DNA of 64,000 nt from Brumimicrobium sp. (GTDB lineage: Bacteria; Bacteroidota; Bacteroidia; Flavobacteriales_D; Crocinitomicaceae). The stretch's first letter is position 1. Each line of letters starts with the position of its first letter. The stretch is taken from contig JAMLGZ010000001.1 in assembly GCA_023957385.1 (NCBI GenBank), positions 1,350,923-1,414,922 of the forward strand, read 5' to 3'. Positions 26,867 through 34,791 of this stretch are shown here, in pieces. Position numbers and translations under genes: made by a program. The notes beneath the pieces were generated by a model. That model worked only from the letters and a program-made list of their open reading frames with translations, searched no databases and had not been told where the DNA came from.

Positions 26867-27854
26867 AGTTCAATTCCTCAAAGGTAAAAGTAGGTGTACC
26901 TTTCTCTCCTGTTTTTGAGTAAAAATCAAGAAATTTGAGTTTGAAATAATTTCCGTGCTGATCTTGTATTACATAAGCTTTATTTGGAAATACCGTATAG
27001 TTGGCTGTTCCTCCTTCCATAACTTGTGTTAATCCTACATCTTTCCAATCATAACCAATGGCATTCATATCGTTGGCTAGGGATAATGTTTGAGCATACA
27101 TAAGGTCAATATCTTCATATTTTATATTTGTAACTAAAATGGCCTTAGTTTGATATCTATTTAGCAGGCAACCAGTTAACAAATAGTCCATAATCGCAGG
27201 CTCTGTCAAATGTTGAATATATTGTGTAAATACTAAATCCCAAGTTGCTTTTTTAGGTTCTACATCAACTTTTCCTTTATCTATCATGCTGTAAAACATA
27301 AAGTTATATGCATCATCCTTTAGAATTGAATCTTGAGTTACATTGGTTTCTTGTAATTTCGCATATTCGAAATAATAGGCTGTTGGCGTAACGCTTATGA
27401 TTTTTAGTTTATACCAACCTAATGCTTGCCCTTCAGCAGTATATCCCATGTCTATTAATCGTACAAAACCATCCGTCCAATCACCTATACCAGTAGAATC
27501 CATATCTCCTGAGGGTTTGTCATATTGTGGATTAGAGGTATATCCATATTTACTAGTTAAATCAGATAAATTTGTTTTGTCTGTATAATATACAAACATA
27601 TTTTTAGCGACATTTGATATCACATGCCATCCTGTATTTCCAGTTTCAAAGCCAATATCCCAAATTTCTTTGTTATTACTAGCTATGATTTTGTTTTCTA
27701 CAAGATTGAAAAAAACTTGCTTCTTATAATTATTGCCTAAAGTAATAGCTACTTCATTTCCTGTATTGTGTTCTTTTTTTGGAATTGGAAATTCTTTTTT
27801 AAGACATGAGTTTAAAAATAGGAATGATAGTATAAAGAGTATATATTTTCTCAT
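26865..27854 (-). CDS. HmuY-like heme-binding lipoprotein
   Basis: 329-residue lipoprotein (lipobox LNSCLK, Cys at 17) of the HmuY family (PF14064), outer-membrane anchored proteins that bind heme and hand it to a TonB receptor. Landmarks are KEIWDIGFETG (residues 62-72), KKATWDLVFTQYIQHL and the C-terminal YVIQDQHGNYFKLKFLDFYS, which form the HmuY sandwich. Its start overlaps the TonB receptor stop by 4 bases. A second HmuY-like protein is the first gene of this operon. Heme is the family ligand; other ligands are possible. Confidence 0.85.
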   Translation of the reverse strand: MRKYILFILSFLFLNSCLKKEFPIPKKEHNTGNEVAITLGNNYKKQVFFNLVENKIIASNNKEIWDIGFETGNTGWHVISNVAKNMFVYYTDKTNLSDLTSKYGYTSNPQYDKPSGDMDSTGIGDWTDGFVRLIDMGYTAEGQALGWYKLKIISVTPTAYYFEYAKLQETNVTQDSILKDDAYNFMFYSMIDKGKVDVEPKKATWDLVFTQYIQHLTEPAIMDYLLTGCLLNRYQTKAILVTNIKYEDIDLMYAQTLSLANDMNAIGYDWKDVGLTQVMEGGTANYTVFPNKAYVIQDQHGNYFKLKFLDFYSKTGEKGTPTFTFEELN

Positions 27855-30124
27855 TTGGAATAGAGTTTAAGTATGATACCAAGATTGTAAGTTCTTCCCA
27901 TGCCAATAGTTGTTTGTCCACTACCTCCTGAAGAGTGGGCGCTGATAGCACTTCCTTCACTACCTGATACATTTATTACATTGAATATATTTTTAACTCC
28001 CACGCTGATAGTCAATCGTTTATTCCAAATGTATTTAGAAATCTTGAAATCAGCAAGGTGATAGTCCTTAATAATCGACAAGGTGTAATTGCCATTCTCA
28101 TCTCCAAAAATCTGTGGTAATTCACCAATATATCGATAAAATAAAGCAAATTGGAGTCCGATCTTTTCCCAATTATATTGTATTTGACTATTTATGCTTG
28201 GTGAGAATAAGAATTGATTGTTTAGAAAAGTTTTATCAGAAACAATTTTATGGTATCTACCTATATAACCGAACCCTAATCCAGCGGATAAACCTTTGTA
28301 TAAAATAGAGCTTTCAAATTGGAAGCCAGTGGTAGTAAAACGATTGATATTGAAATAGGAATATTCGTTAACAGATTTTTGCGCTAGTGCAATTTGATTG
28401 TATATTATGTTGTAGAAAACTGATAGTTTATTTTTTATGACAACATCTGCTATACGTTGATTTTCGTGGAAAGAGAGATTGAAATTATCGGATGATTCTG
28501 CTTTTAGATCTTTGTTACCAATAATATTGTGATTTGCATCAACAAAGGTGTAGAATAATTCTTTGATGGAAGGAGCCCTAAAACCTCTTGCGTAGGAGAA
28601 TCGCAAAGCTAAATCGTGTTTATCTTTGTTAAAGAATGTCCATTTAATATTCATAGAAGGAGTGAGAGGAGCTTTGTATTGAGTGTTATAGCTATATCTT
28701 ATTCCAGGTCGAAATGTTAAAGAAGGGAGAGGGGAGTATTCTGCCGAAGTATAGAGTGCATAATCACCAATATTTTTATGTTTATGTAGTATTTTTTTAC
28801 CGAAGGCATATTCTTGAAGTATTTCAAAACCTACTTCATAGTTGAATTTTTTATCATCTTTGGCTTGGATATATCTTCCGCGTAGCATTATACTGTGGTA
28901 AGTTGATGTGTCTTGATCGTCGGGATTGCTCGTAATTACATCATCAATAGTAGTTAAATCACGAATTTTTGTATTTTTCTTACGGAAATAGCCACTATAA
29001 CCAGCGGTTAAAGACAATGTATGATTATGCTTAAAATAATATTGATAATCTAAACTTTGATTGATACGCTGCGTTTGGTAATAATCATCAAATGCTGTTT
29101 CGAAGTAAGGAGGACGTGGATATCCACGATTAATAATTTTTTCATCCAGATATTGTCCATTAAATACTAAAGAAGCATGAGTTCCTCTAAATTGATAATT
29201 TAAACCTCCAAATAGTTGTGTTTTTGGTTTCCATAGTAAAACTCGTGAACTATCAGCAATAGGGTTTCTATAATCAAATATTTTATGAGAAGGATCCCAA
29301 CCATCAAAAAAATGTCGCCCACCATTTAGTATAATTTGATGATTTTTAAATTTTCCACCAATTGAAAGTGAGTTATTAAGTTTACCACTGCTTTCTGAGT
29401 AGTTATTGCTAGTAATTTCCCATGTGTTTTTTTGATTCTGTTTGGTGATAATATTAATGGTTCCAGCTAGAGCATCTGTTCCATAGTTTACAGAAAGAGG
29501 GCCTTCTACGATTTCAATACGTTCAATATTTTCAATTGGAATTTGAGCAAGGTCTATGTTGCCATTTTGCCTCCCAGTGACAGGGATACCGTCTATGAGA
29601 ATTTTTACATTTTCACCTCCGATTCCTTGTAGTTGTATATTGGCACCAAGTATATTGTCTTCACTTATATGTATATTTAGTTGGTTGTTTATTGCTTCTA
29701 TAACATTTTGTGCAGCCATTGATTCAATCTGTTTTCGATCTATTACAGCAATATTATGTACTGCATTTTCGATAAGTTGTGCTTTATATTGAGCAGTTAC
29801 AACAACCTCTTCATATTCGTTTATAGTAGGAGAGAGAGTAAATGTAGTATCTTTTGTAATGCGAATATTTGGGATTGTTATCGTGTTGAAATCTGGGTAA
29901 CTGATAGTGAGTTTACAATAAAGATTTTGGTAAGCCGAGCCTATCTCAATATTTCCTTGAATGTCACTCAAAAAATTATATACTTTATTTTGGATGGCTA
30001 TTTCAATTCGTGCATGAGGTAGGGGATGTTTATCGTTAGAAGAAATAACGGTAATAGTTTGACCTAACAGTACAGAATGACTAATTAAAAAAAATAAAGC
30101 AATTATGTATGCGTACTTTTTCAC
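27851..30124 (-). CDS. TonB-dependent outer-membrane receptor (HmuR-like)
   Basis: 757-residue TonB-dependent receptor. After a signal peptide comes a carboxypeptidase-like (CarboxypepD_reg) domain with VISSNDKHPLPHARIEIAI. The plug domain follows (about 110-230; RKQIESMAAQNVIEAINNQ, IQLQGIGGENVKILIDGIPV, VEGPLSVNYGTDALAGTINIITK), then a 22-strand barrel ending MGRTYNLGIILKLYSK. Flanked by two HmuY-like genes, it is probably the heme or iron-chelate channel. An 86-base gap with a stable hairpin separates it from the upstream gene; it overlaps the downstream one by 4 bases. Confidence 0.92.
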   Translation of the reverse strand: MKKYAYIIALFFLISHSVLLGQTITVISSNDKHPLPHARIEIAIQNKVYNFLSDIQGNIEIGSAYQNLYCKLTISYPDFNTITIPNIRITKDTTFTLSPTINEYEEVVVTAQYKAQLIENAVHNIAVIDRKQIESMAAQNVIEAINNQLNIHISEDNILGANIQLQGIGGENVKILIDGIPVTGRQNGNIDLAQIPIENIERIEIVEGPLSVNYGTDALAGTINIITKQNQKNTWEITSNNYSESSGKLNNSLSIGGKFKNHQIILNGGRHFFDGWDPSHKIFDYRNPIADSSRVLLWKPKTQLFGGLNYQFRGTHASLVFNGQYLDEKIINRGYPRPPYFETAFDDYYQTQRINQSLDYQYYFKHNHTLSLTAGYSGYFRKKNTKIRDLTTIDDVITSNPDDQDTSTYHSIMLRGRYIQAKDDKKFNYEVGFEILQEYAFGKKILHKHKNIGDYALYTSAEYSPLPSLTFRPGIRYSYNTQYKAPLTPSMNIKWTFFNKDKHDLALRFSYARGFRAPSIKELFYTFVDANHNIIGNKDLKAESSDNFNLSFHENQRIADVVIKNKLSVFYNIIYNQIALAQKSVNEYSYFNINRFTTTGFQFESSILYKGLSAGLGFGYIGRYHKIVSDKTFLNNQFLFSPSINSQIQYNWEKIGLQFALFYRYIGELPQIFGDENGNYTLSIIKDYHLADFKISKYIWNKRLTISVGVKNIFNVINVSGSEGSAISAHSSGGSGQTTIGMGRTYNLGIILKLYSK

Positions 30125-30145
30125 GAATTATTACCCTTTTAAAAC

Positions 30146-30180
30146 AACAATCGCTCGGTTGTGCGTTCCGAACGATTGTT
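30146..30180 (-). terminator. Hairpin between T9SS hmuY-type gene and receptor
   Basis: A 12-bp stem with one mismatch (ACAATCGCTCGG / CCGAACGATTGT) and a 9-base loop lies in the middle of the operon, followed on the minus strand by TTGTTTT. It could be a partial terminator or an RNA-processing and stability element that lowers receptor expression relative to the first gene. Confidence 0.6.
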
Positions 30181-30210
30181 TGTACATTATGAAAAACCTG
30201 GAGATTAAGG

Positions 30211-31488
30211 TTACTGAATAATTAATTTCTTAGTAATTCCTTGATCCTTTGTGCGTATGTGAATAAAATATGTACCTGATTTAAAATTCTCAGTAGAAAT
30301 TGTTTTTAGATTAAGATCTCCTGTGTTTGGAGTATTTTCCTGATAAACAACTTCTCCAAGAATATTGGTAATTGATAAAGACATATCCGTATTTCCAAAA
30401 TTATTAAGAAGTACAGATACTTGTGAAGTAGCTGGATTTGGATATATCACTGCATTGGCTTGTGGTAGATTGTTTTTGTCCAAAGAAGCTTCTGACATTA
30501 ATTCTTTCCAAAATATTATGTTTCCATTAGATGCGCCACCATAATTAAAGAAAACAAGTTTCCATACATTACCTGAGTTTGCTTTTACAAAATAAACGCG
30601 ATCTGTTACATATTCGTACGCAGGAGGCATTGCATTCATATTAAAGTTCTTCCAATCATGTCCAATTGTGTTCATATCAAAAGAATAGTTTGCACCAAAC
30701 CAATCCATATAGTTTTCTGGATCTACACCATCGACTTGTGCTATTTCTAATCCTGGACTTGCTAAAACTCCTCCAGCTTTAGCCATTTCTAATACTTGTG
30801 TAAAAGGATTAGGTGCTAAATCAATGTAATTGGTGAAAAGTAAATCCCATTCATTTACTTTTTTAGGCTCACGGTTATCAATAACAGCGTCTCCACTTAC
30901 TGAGTAATATATAAAATTATATCCTGTATAATCATTCTTGTTTACTTGTGAGGAAATCTCGTTAGAACCATCTAAATTGGCATAAGTAAATTTATATAAT
31001 CCAGTATAACCATTTAAAGAATCAATTTTTATCTTTCTATAATCGTTATTACTTAGTTTTAAGATATAAAGAGATTTCCCAATGAGTCCATGGTATGCAG
31101 GAACATAATCTCCCCAACCATAATCAAATTGTTCATTGATATCTTTAATAGAATTGAAAGCTCCCGTTTTCCAATCTTTTGGATTGTTGAATAATTCATC
31201 CCAATTCATTCCCGTTGTGTCAACCGTTGCCCAATCTTCTATATCTCCTGGATATACAAATAGTTTTCGTCCATTTGCACTATTAACCATAACAGATCCA
31301 TCAGCTAATCCACCAATTTGAAAGGCTATGTCCCAGTTTGTTGCAGAAGCTGAATTTGTTTCATCTGAATCTATGTTGTACCAAACATCATTGATTCCAC
31401 CAGCTCCCATACTTACTGTTATTGTATCTTGAGCATTTGCTATAATCGCTCCCATTCCGAATAGCGTAAAAAGTAAATATCTTTTCAT
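30211..31488 (-). CDS. HmuY-like protein with T9SS type A sorting domain
   Basis: 425-residue secreted protein. Signal peptide MKRYLLFTLFGMGAIIANAQ is followed by a HmuY-type sandwich (NWDIAFQIGG near residue 43; VNEWDLLFTNYIDLAP near 215; VYFVKANSGNVWKLVFFNYGG near 300). A T9SS type A domain ends the protein (VIYPNPATSQVSVLL ... SGTYFIHIRTKD). It would be a surface-displayed or released heme binder acting with the receptor and lipoprotein downstream. A longer frame to 31521 starts with TTG and overlaps the -7 box, so ATG 31488 is the start. Heme as ligand is inferred. Confidence 0.85.
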   Translation of the reverse strand: MKRYLLFTLFGMGAIIANAQDTITVSMGAGGINDVWYNIDSDETNSASATNWDIAFQIGGLADGSVMVNSANGRKLFVYPGDIEDWATVDTTGMNWDELFNNPKDWKTGAFNSIKDINEQFDYGWGDYVPAYHGLIGKSLYILKLSNNDYRKIKIDSLNGYTGLYKFTYANLDGSNEISSQVNKNDYTGYNFIYYSVSGDAVIDNREPKKVNEWDLLFTNYIDLAPNPFTQVLEMAKAGGVLASPGLEIAQVDGVDPENYMDWFGANYSFDMNTIGHDWKNFNMNAMPPAYEYVTDRVYFVKANSGNVWKLVFFNYGGASNGNIIFWKELMSEASLDKNNLPQANAVIYPNPATSQVSVLLNNFGNTDMSLSITNILGEVVYQENTPNTGDLNLKTISTENFKSGTYFIHIRTKDQGITKKLIIQ

Positions 31489-31518
31489 ATAATTAATTTT
31501 GAGTTTTGTAATTGGATG

Positions 31519-31526
31519 CAAAGATA
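31519..31526 (-). promoter_or_regulatory. -7 box of the HmuY/TonB operon
   Basis: TATCTTTG on the minus strand, 30 bases before the start codon, preceded at 18 bases by TTTG, a good -33 element. This is the best complete Bacteroidota promoter in the window. The 16-bp palindrome at 31531-31546 fills the spacer. Confidence 0.8.
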
Positions 31527-31530
31527 CTTA

Positions 31531-31546
31531 TGAAATTTAAATTTCA
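31531..31546. promoter_or_regulatory. Perfect 16-bp palindrome in promoter spacer
   Basis: TGAAATTTAAATTTCA lies between the -33 and -7 boxes of the HmuY operon. A bound dimer here would block RNA polymerase, as a repressor site would. Which protein binds is unknown. Confidence 0.55.
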
Positions 31547-31596
31547 AATCTTTTTAAGTGAAAAATAAATACATAACTTACTGTTAATCAGTATTA

Positions 31597-31635
31597 TGTC
31601 ATAATAATGTCATGTGATTGTCATGTAATTGTCAT
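31597..31635 (+). promoter_or_regulatory. Four TGTCAT direct repeats at 11-bp spacing (pho-box-like)
   Basis: TGTCAT occurs at 31597, 31608, 31619 and 31630, exactly one helical turn apart, with AT-rich 5-base spacers. This is the architecture of PhoB boxes (TGTCA plus AT-rich spacer, 11-bp period). The repeats read on the plus strand, while the nearest promoter (HmuY operon) reads on the minus strand and lies about 40 bases away. The regulator is inferred. Confidence 0.6.
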
Positions 31636-31698
31636 GTGGTTAAAATGGAAAGAAATTGTAGTTTGAAAATCAAGGATATACTAAAACTTAATTTAATT

Positions 31699-31717
31699 AT
31701 TTAGAATCATTCTAAAT
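31699..31717. promoter_or_regulatory. Fur-family-like 9-1-9 palindrome
   Basis: ATTTAGAATCATTCTAAAT is a perfect 9-1-9 inverted repeat whose core AGAATnATTCT has the spacing of Fur/PerR/Zur boxes (7-1-7, nATT half). It lies about 210 bp upstream of the HmuY-type gene. The remaining bases of this 370-bp intergenic region hold nothing else clear. Confidence 0.55.
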
Positions 31718-31857
31718 TAATAGAAATAAACCATTATAACAAAATTCATAAAGTCAATTTCCTTTGTATATTATGAAAAGACACTCGATCTGGCAAGTAA
31801 GAAGTACACAATTTAGAATAAGCGAACAATACGTTATAAGAGAGGAATTGATTAAGT

Positions 31858-33246
31858 CTATATACCCATAGGTATTTTTGTTCCTTTTATTGCATTCATT
31901 CCTCCTTCAATTTCAGTGAAATTTCTGATACCTCTTGCTTGAAGAATGCTAGCTGCAATCATGCTACGGTAGCCACCTGCACAGTGAATGAAAAAATGCT
32001 TATCATCTTGTAAATCATTCATCCAATTGTTAATATCTGCAAGTGGTTTACAATTAGCATTCTCCACGTGTACATTGCTGTATTCAGTGTTATTACGAAT
32101 ATCTATAACAGTATCAGTTTGACAGTCTACACATGCGGCAAATTCTTCAGGAGAAATGCGATGTACAGTATCCATTTCTTTTCCAGCATTTTTCCAAGCA
32201 TCTATTCCTCCGTCTAAATAACCAATTACATTATCAAATCCAACTCTACTTAAACGAGTAACTACTTCTTCTTCACGACCAGTATCAGCAACGATTATAA
32301 GAGCTTGAGTAACGTCTTTAATTAGAGTGCCCGCCCAAGGTGCAAAACCTCCATCTATTCCTATATTGATAGAACCAGGAATAAATCCTTTGTGAAATTC
32401 TGTATTCTTTCGTGTGTCTAGTATCAAGGCATTAATTCCCTCAACTGCTTGGGTTACTTCTTCTGGGGTAAAAGGCTCTAATCCTTCTTCTAATACAGTA
32501 TTCAAATTTTTATATCCATTCTTATTGAGTTGAACAGCTGCACTGAAATAAGCGGGAGGCGCACTTAATCCATCTAAAACGGCACTCACAAAGGCTTCTT
32601 TTGAAGGTTGATTTAATGCATAATTCATTTCCTTTTGGTGACCAAGTGAATCCATTGTTTCCTTCATCATGTTCTTCCCACAAGCAGAACCGGCTCCATG
32701 TGCTGGATAAATGATGATGTCATTTGGTAATGGCATCACTTTATTCATTAAAGAATCATACAGCATTCCTGCTAAATCCTCTTGCGTGTATTCTCCAACC
32801 TTTTGAGCTAAATCTGGTCTTCCTACATCACCTAAGAATAGTGTGTCTCCGGAGAATAAAGCTTTTTCTTTCCCATTCTCATCAATAAGAAGTATGCAAA
32901 TACTTTCTAAAGTATGTCCAGGGGTATGTAATATCTTCAACTGTACGTTCCCCAAAGGTAAGATTTGTCCATCTACAGTTGCCATACTCTTGTATGCAGT
33001 TGATGCGCCAGGTCCAAATAAAATAGGAGCTCCAGTCGCTACGGATAAATCAATATGTCCGGATACAAAATCAGCATGAAAATGTGTTTCAATAATATAT
33101 TTTAATTTGACCCCATCACGTTGTAAACGTTCCTGATACTCTTGAGTATCACGCAAAGGATCAATGATAGCAGCTTCACCATTGCTAGTTATGTAATATG
33201 CTCCTTGTGCTAAACATCCTGTATATATTTGTTCTATCTTCATCAT
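31858..33246 (-). CDS. MBL-fold persulfide dioxygenase-like protein with two rhodanese domains
   Basis: About 462 residues. The N-terminal metallo-beta-lactamase domain has ETHFHADFVSGH (H56, H58, D60, H65 counted from the longest start), HTPGHTLESICIL and FSGDTLFLGDVGRPDL, the motif set of ETHE1-type persulfide dioxygenases. Two rhodanese domains follow. In the first (about 272-352) the active-site Cys position reads VADTGREE, so it should be inactive. In the second (about 372-463) HCAGGYRS holds the catalytic Cys (C423). The likely role is oxidation and transfer of sulfane sulfur. Start codons GTG-ATG-ATG are stacked; ATG 33246 is chosen. The upstream TPMT-like gene probably shares the transcript. 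Confidence 0.9.
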   Translation of the reverse strand: MMKIEQIYTGCLAQGAYYITSNGEAAIIDPLRDTQEYQERLQRDGVKLKYIIETHFHADFVSGHIDLSVATGAPILFGPGASTAYKSMATVDGQILPLGNVQLKILHTPGHTLESICILLIDENGKEKALFSGDTLFLGDVGRPDLAQKVGEYTQEDLAGMLYDSLMNKVMPLPNDIIIYPAHGAGSACGKNMMKETMDSLGHQKEMNYALNQPSKEAFVSAVLDGLSAPPAYFSAAVQLNKNGYKNLNTVLEEGLEPFTPEEVTQAVEGINALILDTRKNTEFHKGFIPGSINIGIDGGFAPWAGTLIKDVTQALIIVADTGREEEVVTRLSRVGFDNVIGYLDGGIDAWKNAGKEMDTVHRISPEEFAACVDCQTDTVIDIRNNTEYSNVHVENANCKPLADINNWMNDLQDDKHFFIHCAGGYRSMIAASILQARGIRNFTEIEGGMNAIKGTKIPMGI

Positions 33247-33264
33247 CACATTTTTAAATCAGTA

Positions 33265-33272
33265 CAAAGCTA
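33265..33272 (-). promoter_or_regulatory. -7 box upstream of the MBL/rhodanese gene
   Basis: TAGCTTTG on the minus strand, 18 bases before the start; it overlaps the stop of the upstream methyltransferase gene and would allow separate expression. Confidence 0.5.
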
Positions 33273-33863
33273 CACTTTTTGTAAATTTAACCACACCTCA
33301 TTTCCACTTCTTGGTTTAATTGAATTATAACATTCTTCCAATTTGTCTATATTGAACAATTGAAGTGGAATCATAGCACGATATTCTTCGATGTCTCCAC
33401 CAAAAGGAGGACCCGATTCAAAGTGAACGTTAAATAAAACTCCACAAAGTCTTCCTTTTTCTTTTAGCAATTCAGCTATTTTTTTAAAATATTTAGGGCG
33501 AAATGAGAGTGGGAGTGTACAAAAGAATGTTTGTTCAAAGATTAGATCAAATTGACCTTCAAATTCCCAGAAATCTCCCTCAATTACCTTCACTTCAGGA
33601 TTATTTTTAAATAATTCTTTATTTTTTTCTACAACTAAAGGGGCAATATCTAATATCGTTATAGACTTAAATCCTTGCTCCAGTAGATAATGAGCTTCGT
33701 GAGCATTTCCAGCACCTGGTATGAGTATGTCAATATTCTTATTAGTGAGTTGATCAATGTAAGTTTTAATCGGTGTAGATGGATAGCCAATATCCCATCC
33801 GATATGATTCATCTCATAGCGTTTATTCCAAAATTCTTTGTCTAATATACGTTCTTCTTCCAT
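33270..33863 (-). CDS. TPMT-family thiol/selenol S-methyltransferase
   Basis: 197-residue SAM-dependent methyltransferase of the thiopurine methyltransferase family. The N-terminal FWNKRYEMNHIGWDIGYPSTPI and the SAM motif ILIPGAGNAHEAHYLLEQGF are typical, as are DLIFEQTFFCTLPLSFRPKYF and GVLFNVHFESGPPFGGD. Members methylate thiols, sulfide or selenium and tellurium compounds. It precedes the persulfide-dioxygenase-like gene by about 20 bases, pointing to a shared sulfide-detoxifying job (inferred). Confidence 0.88.
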   Translation of the reverse strand: MEEERILDKEFWNKRYEMNHIGWDIGYPSTPIKTYIDQLTNKNIDILIPGAGNAHEAHYLLEQGFKSITILDIAPLVVEKNKELFKNNPEVKVIEGDFWEFEGQFDLIFEQTFFCTLPLSFRPKYFKKIAELLKEKGRLCGVLFNVHFESGPPFGGDIEEYRAMIPLQLFNIDKLEECYNSIKPRSGNEVWLNLQKV

Positions 33864-33978
33864 TCGATTTCTCTTTAATTTTTAAAGTTAACAATTAAAT
33901 TTTTAAAAGAAAACTTAGAGATAACTGGAAAAATTTGAGTTAACAAAATTTAAATTTTTATAAAAAGAATATTTCACT

Positions 33979-33986
33979 TAAATTTG
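33979..33986 (+). promoter_or_regulatory. -7 box for the 34.0-38.6 kb pair
   Basis: TAAATTTG, 31 bases before the ATG at 34017; it matches TAnnTTTG. Confidence 0.5.
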
Positions 33987-34016
33987 AGGGCTAAATAAAC
34001 TACTATTTAATATAAT

Positions 34017-34781
34017 ATGATAAAAAAAACGTTTTTCCGTATTGCACTGATTTCCTTTTTATTACAAGGATATTCAGTCAAAGCTCAAGAATCTATTGTA
34101 GAGCAGATTTCTTTGCTAACAACTTTAGAAGCAGATGAAATTTTAGCTGTTTCTCCTCATTTTCCATTAAGAACAATGGATAATGAGCAGTTTAAGGCTG
34201 AATTAAAAACTTGGTATAATGATTATAGAGCTGAATATGAGCAGTTCATTAAACTTGAAAAGTTCCAGCAAAATCCTTTTTATTGGAATTCTTTTGGATT
34301 GGAAGTAGAAGAAGAAGTTGTGAACGAATATTTAAATGATGATTTACTTACTTGGATAGCTATAAACTCCATTTCGAATGAAGAGTTAAGACAGGCTGCG
34401 CCACATTTTCCGTCTATACCTAATTCAGGAAATAAACGTGAAGATGCTAATCAATTTTCTTATCTGAAAGTGACTTGGTTGAAAGAGTATAGAGAAGAAT
34501 TTGATGCTATCATTCGAATAGTAGATCCGAATTATAACATGGAGCCAATGGTGGGTCCTTATTTTACGAGCTACAGACCAGGAACAGAAAAGCCCATGTT
34601 ATCTTTAGATGATGCAAATAATCCTGACAGAAAATTGATATACGATATGAAATTACAGCACTGGTATTATATGCATAATCAAACGAAATACCGTGAACTT
34701 TATGGTGAGCCACCTGCTTTACCAGAACAATATGGTTCTATGGAAGAGTATATTAAGGAAAACACTAAAAACGACAATTAA
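34017..34781 (+). CDS. Secreted protein with internal duplication, unknown function
   Basis: 254-residue exported protein with signal peptide to VKAQ (residue 24). Two copies of a unit of about 80 residues are visible. Copy 1 has ADEILAVSPHFPLRTMDNEQ, then KTWYNDYRAEYEQFI; copy 2 has NEELRQAAPHFPSIPNSGNK, then VTWLKEYREEFDAII. The shared core is APHFP...W-x-x-x-Y-R-x-E-[FY]-x-x-[FI]-I. No known domain is recognised. It lies 10 bases before the start of the giant adhesin gene and is probably cotranscribed, so it may assist or accompany that protein. Confidence 0.75.
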   Translation: MIKKTFFRIALISFLLQGYSVKAQESIVEQISLLTTLEADEILAVSPHFPLRTMDNEQFKAELKTWYNDYRAEYEQFIKLEKFQQNPFYWNSFGLEVEEEVVNEYLNDDLLTWIAINSISNEELRQAAPHFPSIPNSGNKREDANQFSYLKVTWLKEYREEFDAIIRIVDPNYNMEPMVGPYFTSYRPGTEKPMLSLDDANNPDRKLIYDMKLQHWYYMHNQTKYRELYGEPPALPEQYGSMEEYIKENTKNDN

Positions 34782-34791
34782 ACACACTACT

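Noticed and set aside
31773..31871. A 33-codon plus-strand frame starting MKRHSIWQVRS downstream of the TGTCAT array
   Set aside because: It could be the product of a rightward transcript, but it has no good -7 box, no recognisable feature and overlaps the end of the MBL gene, so coding is not supported.
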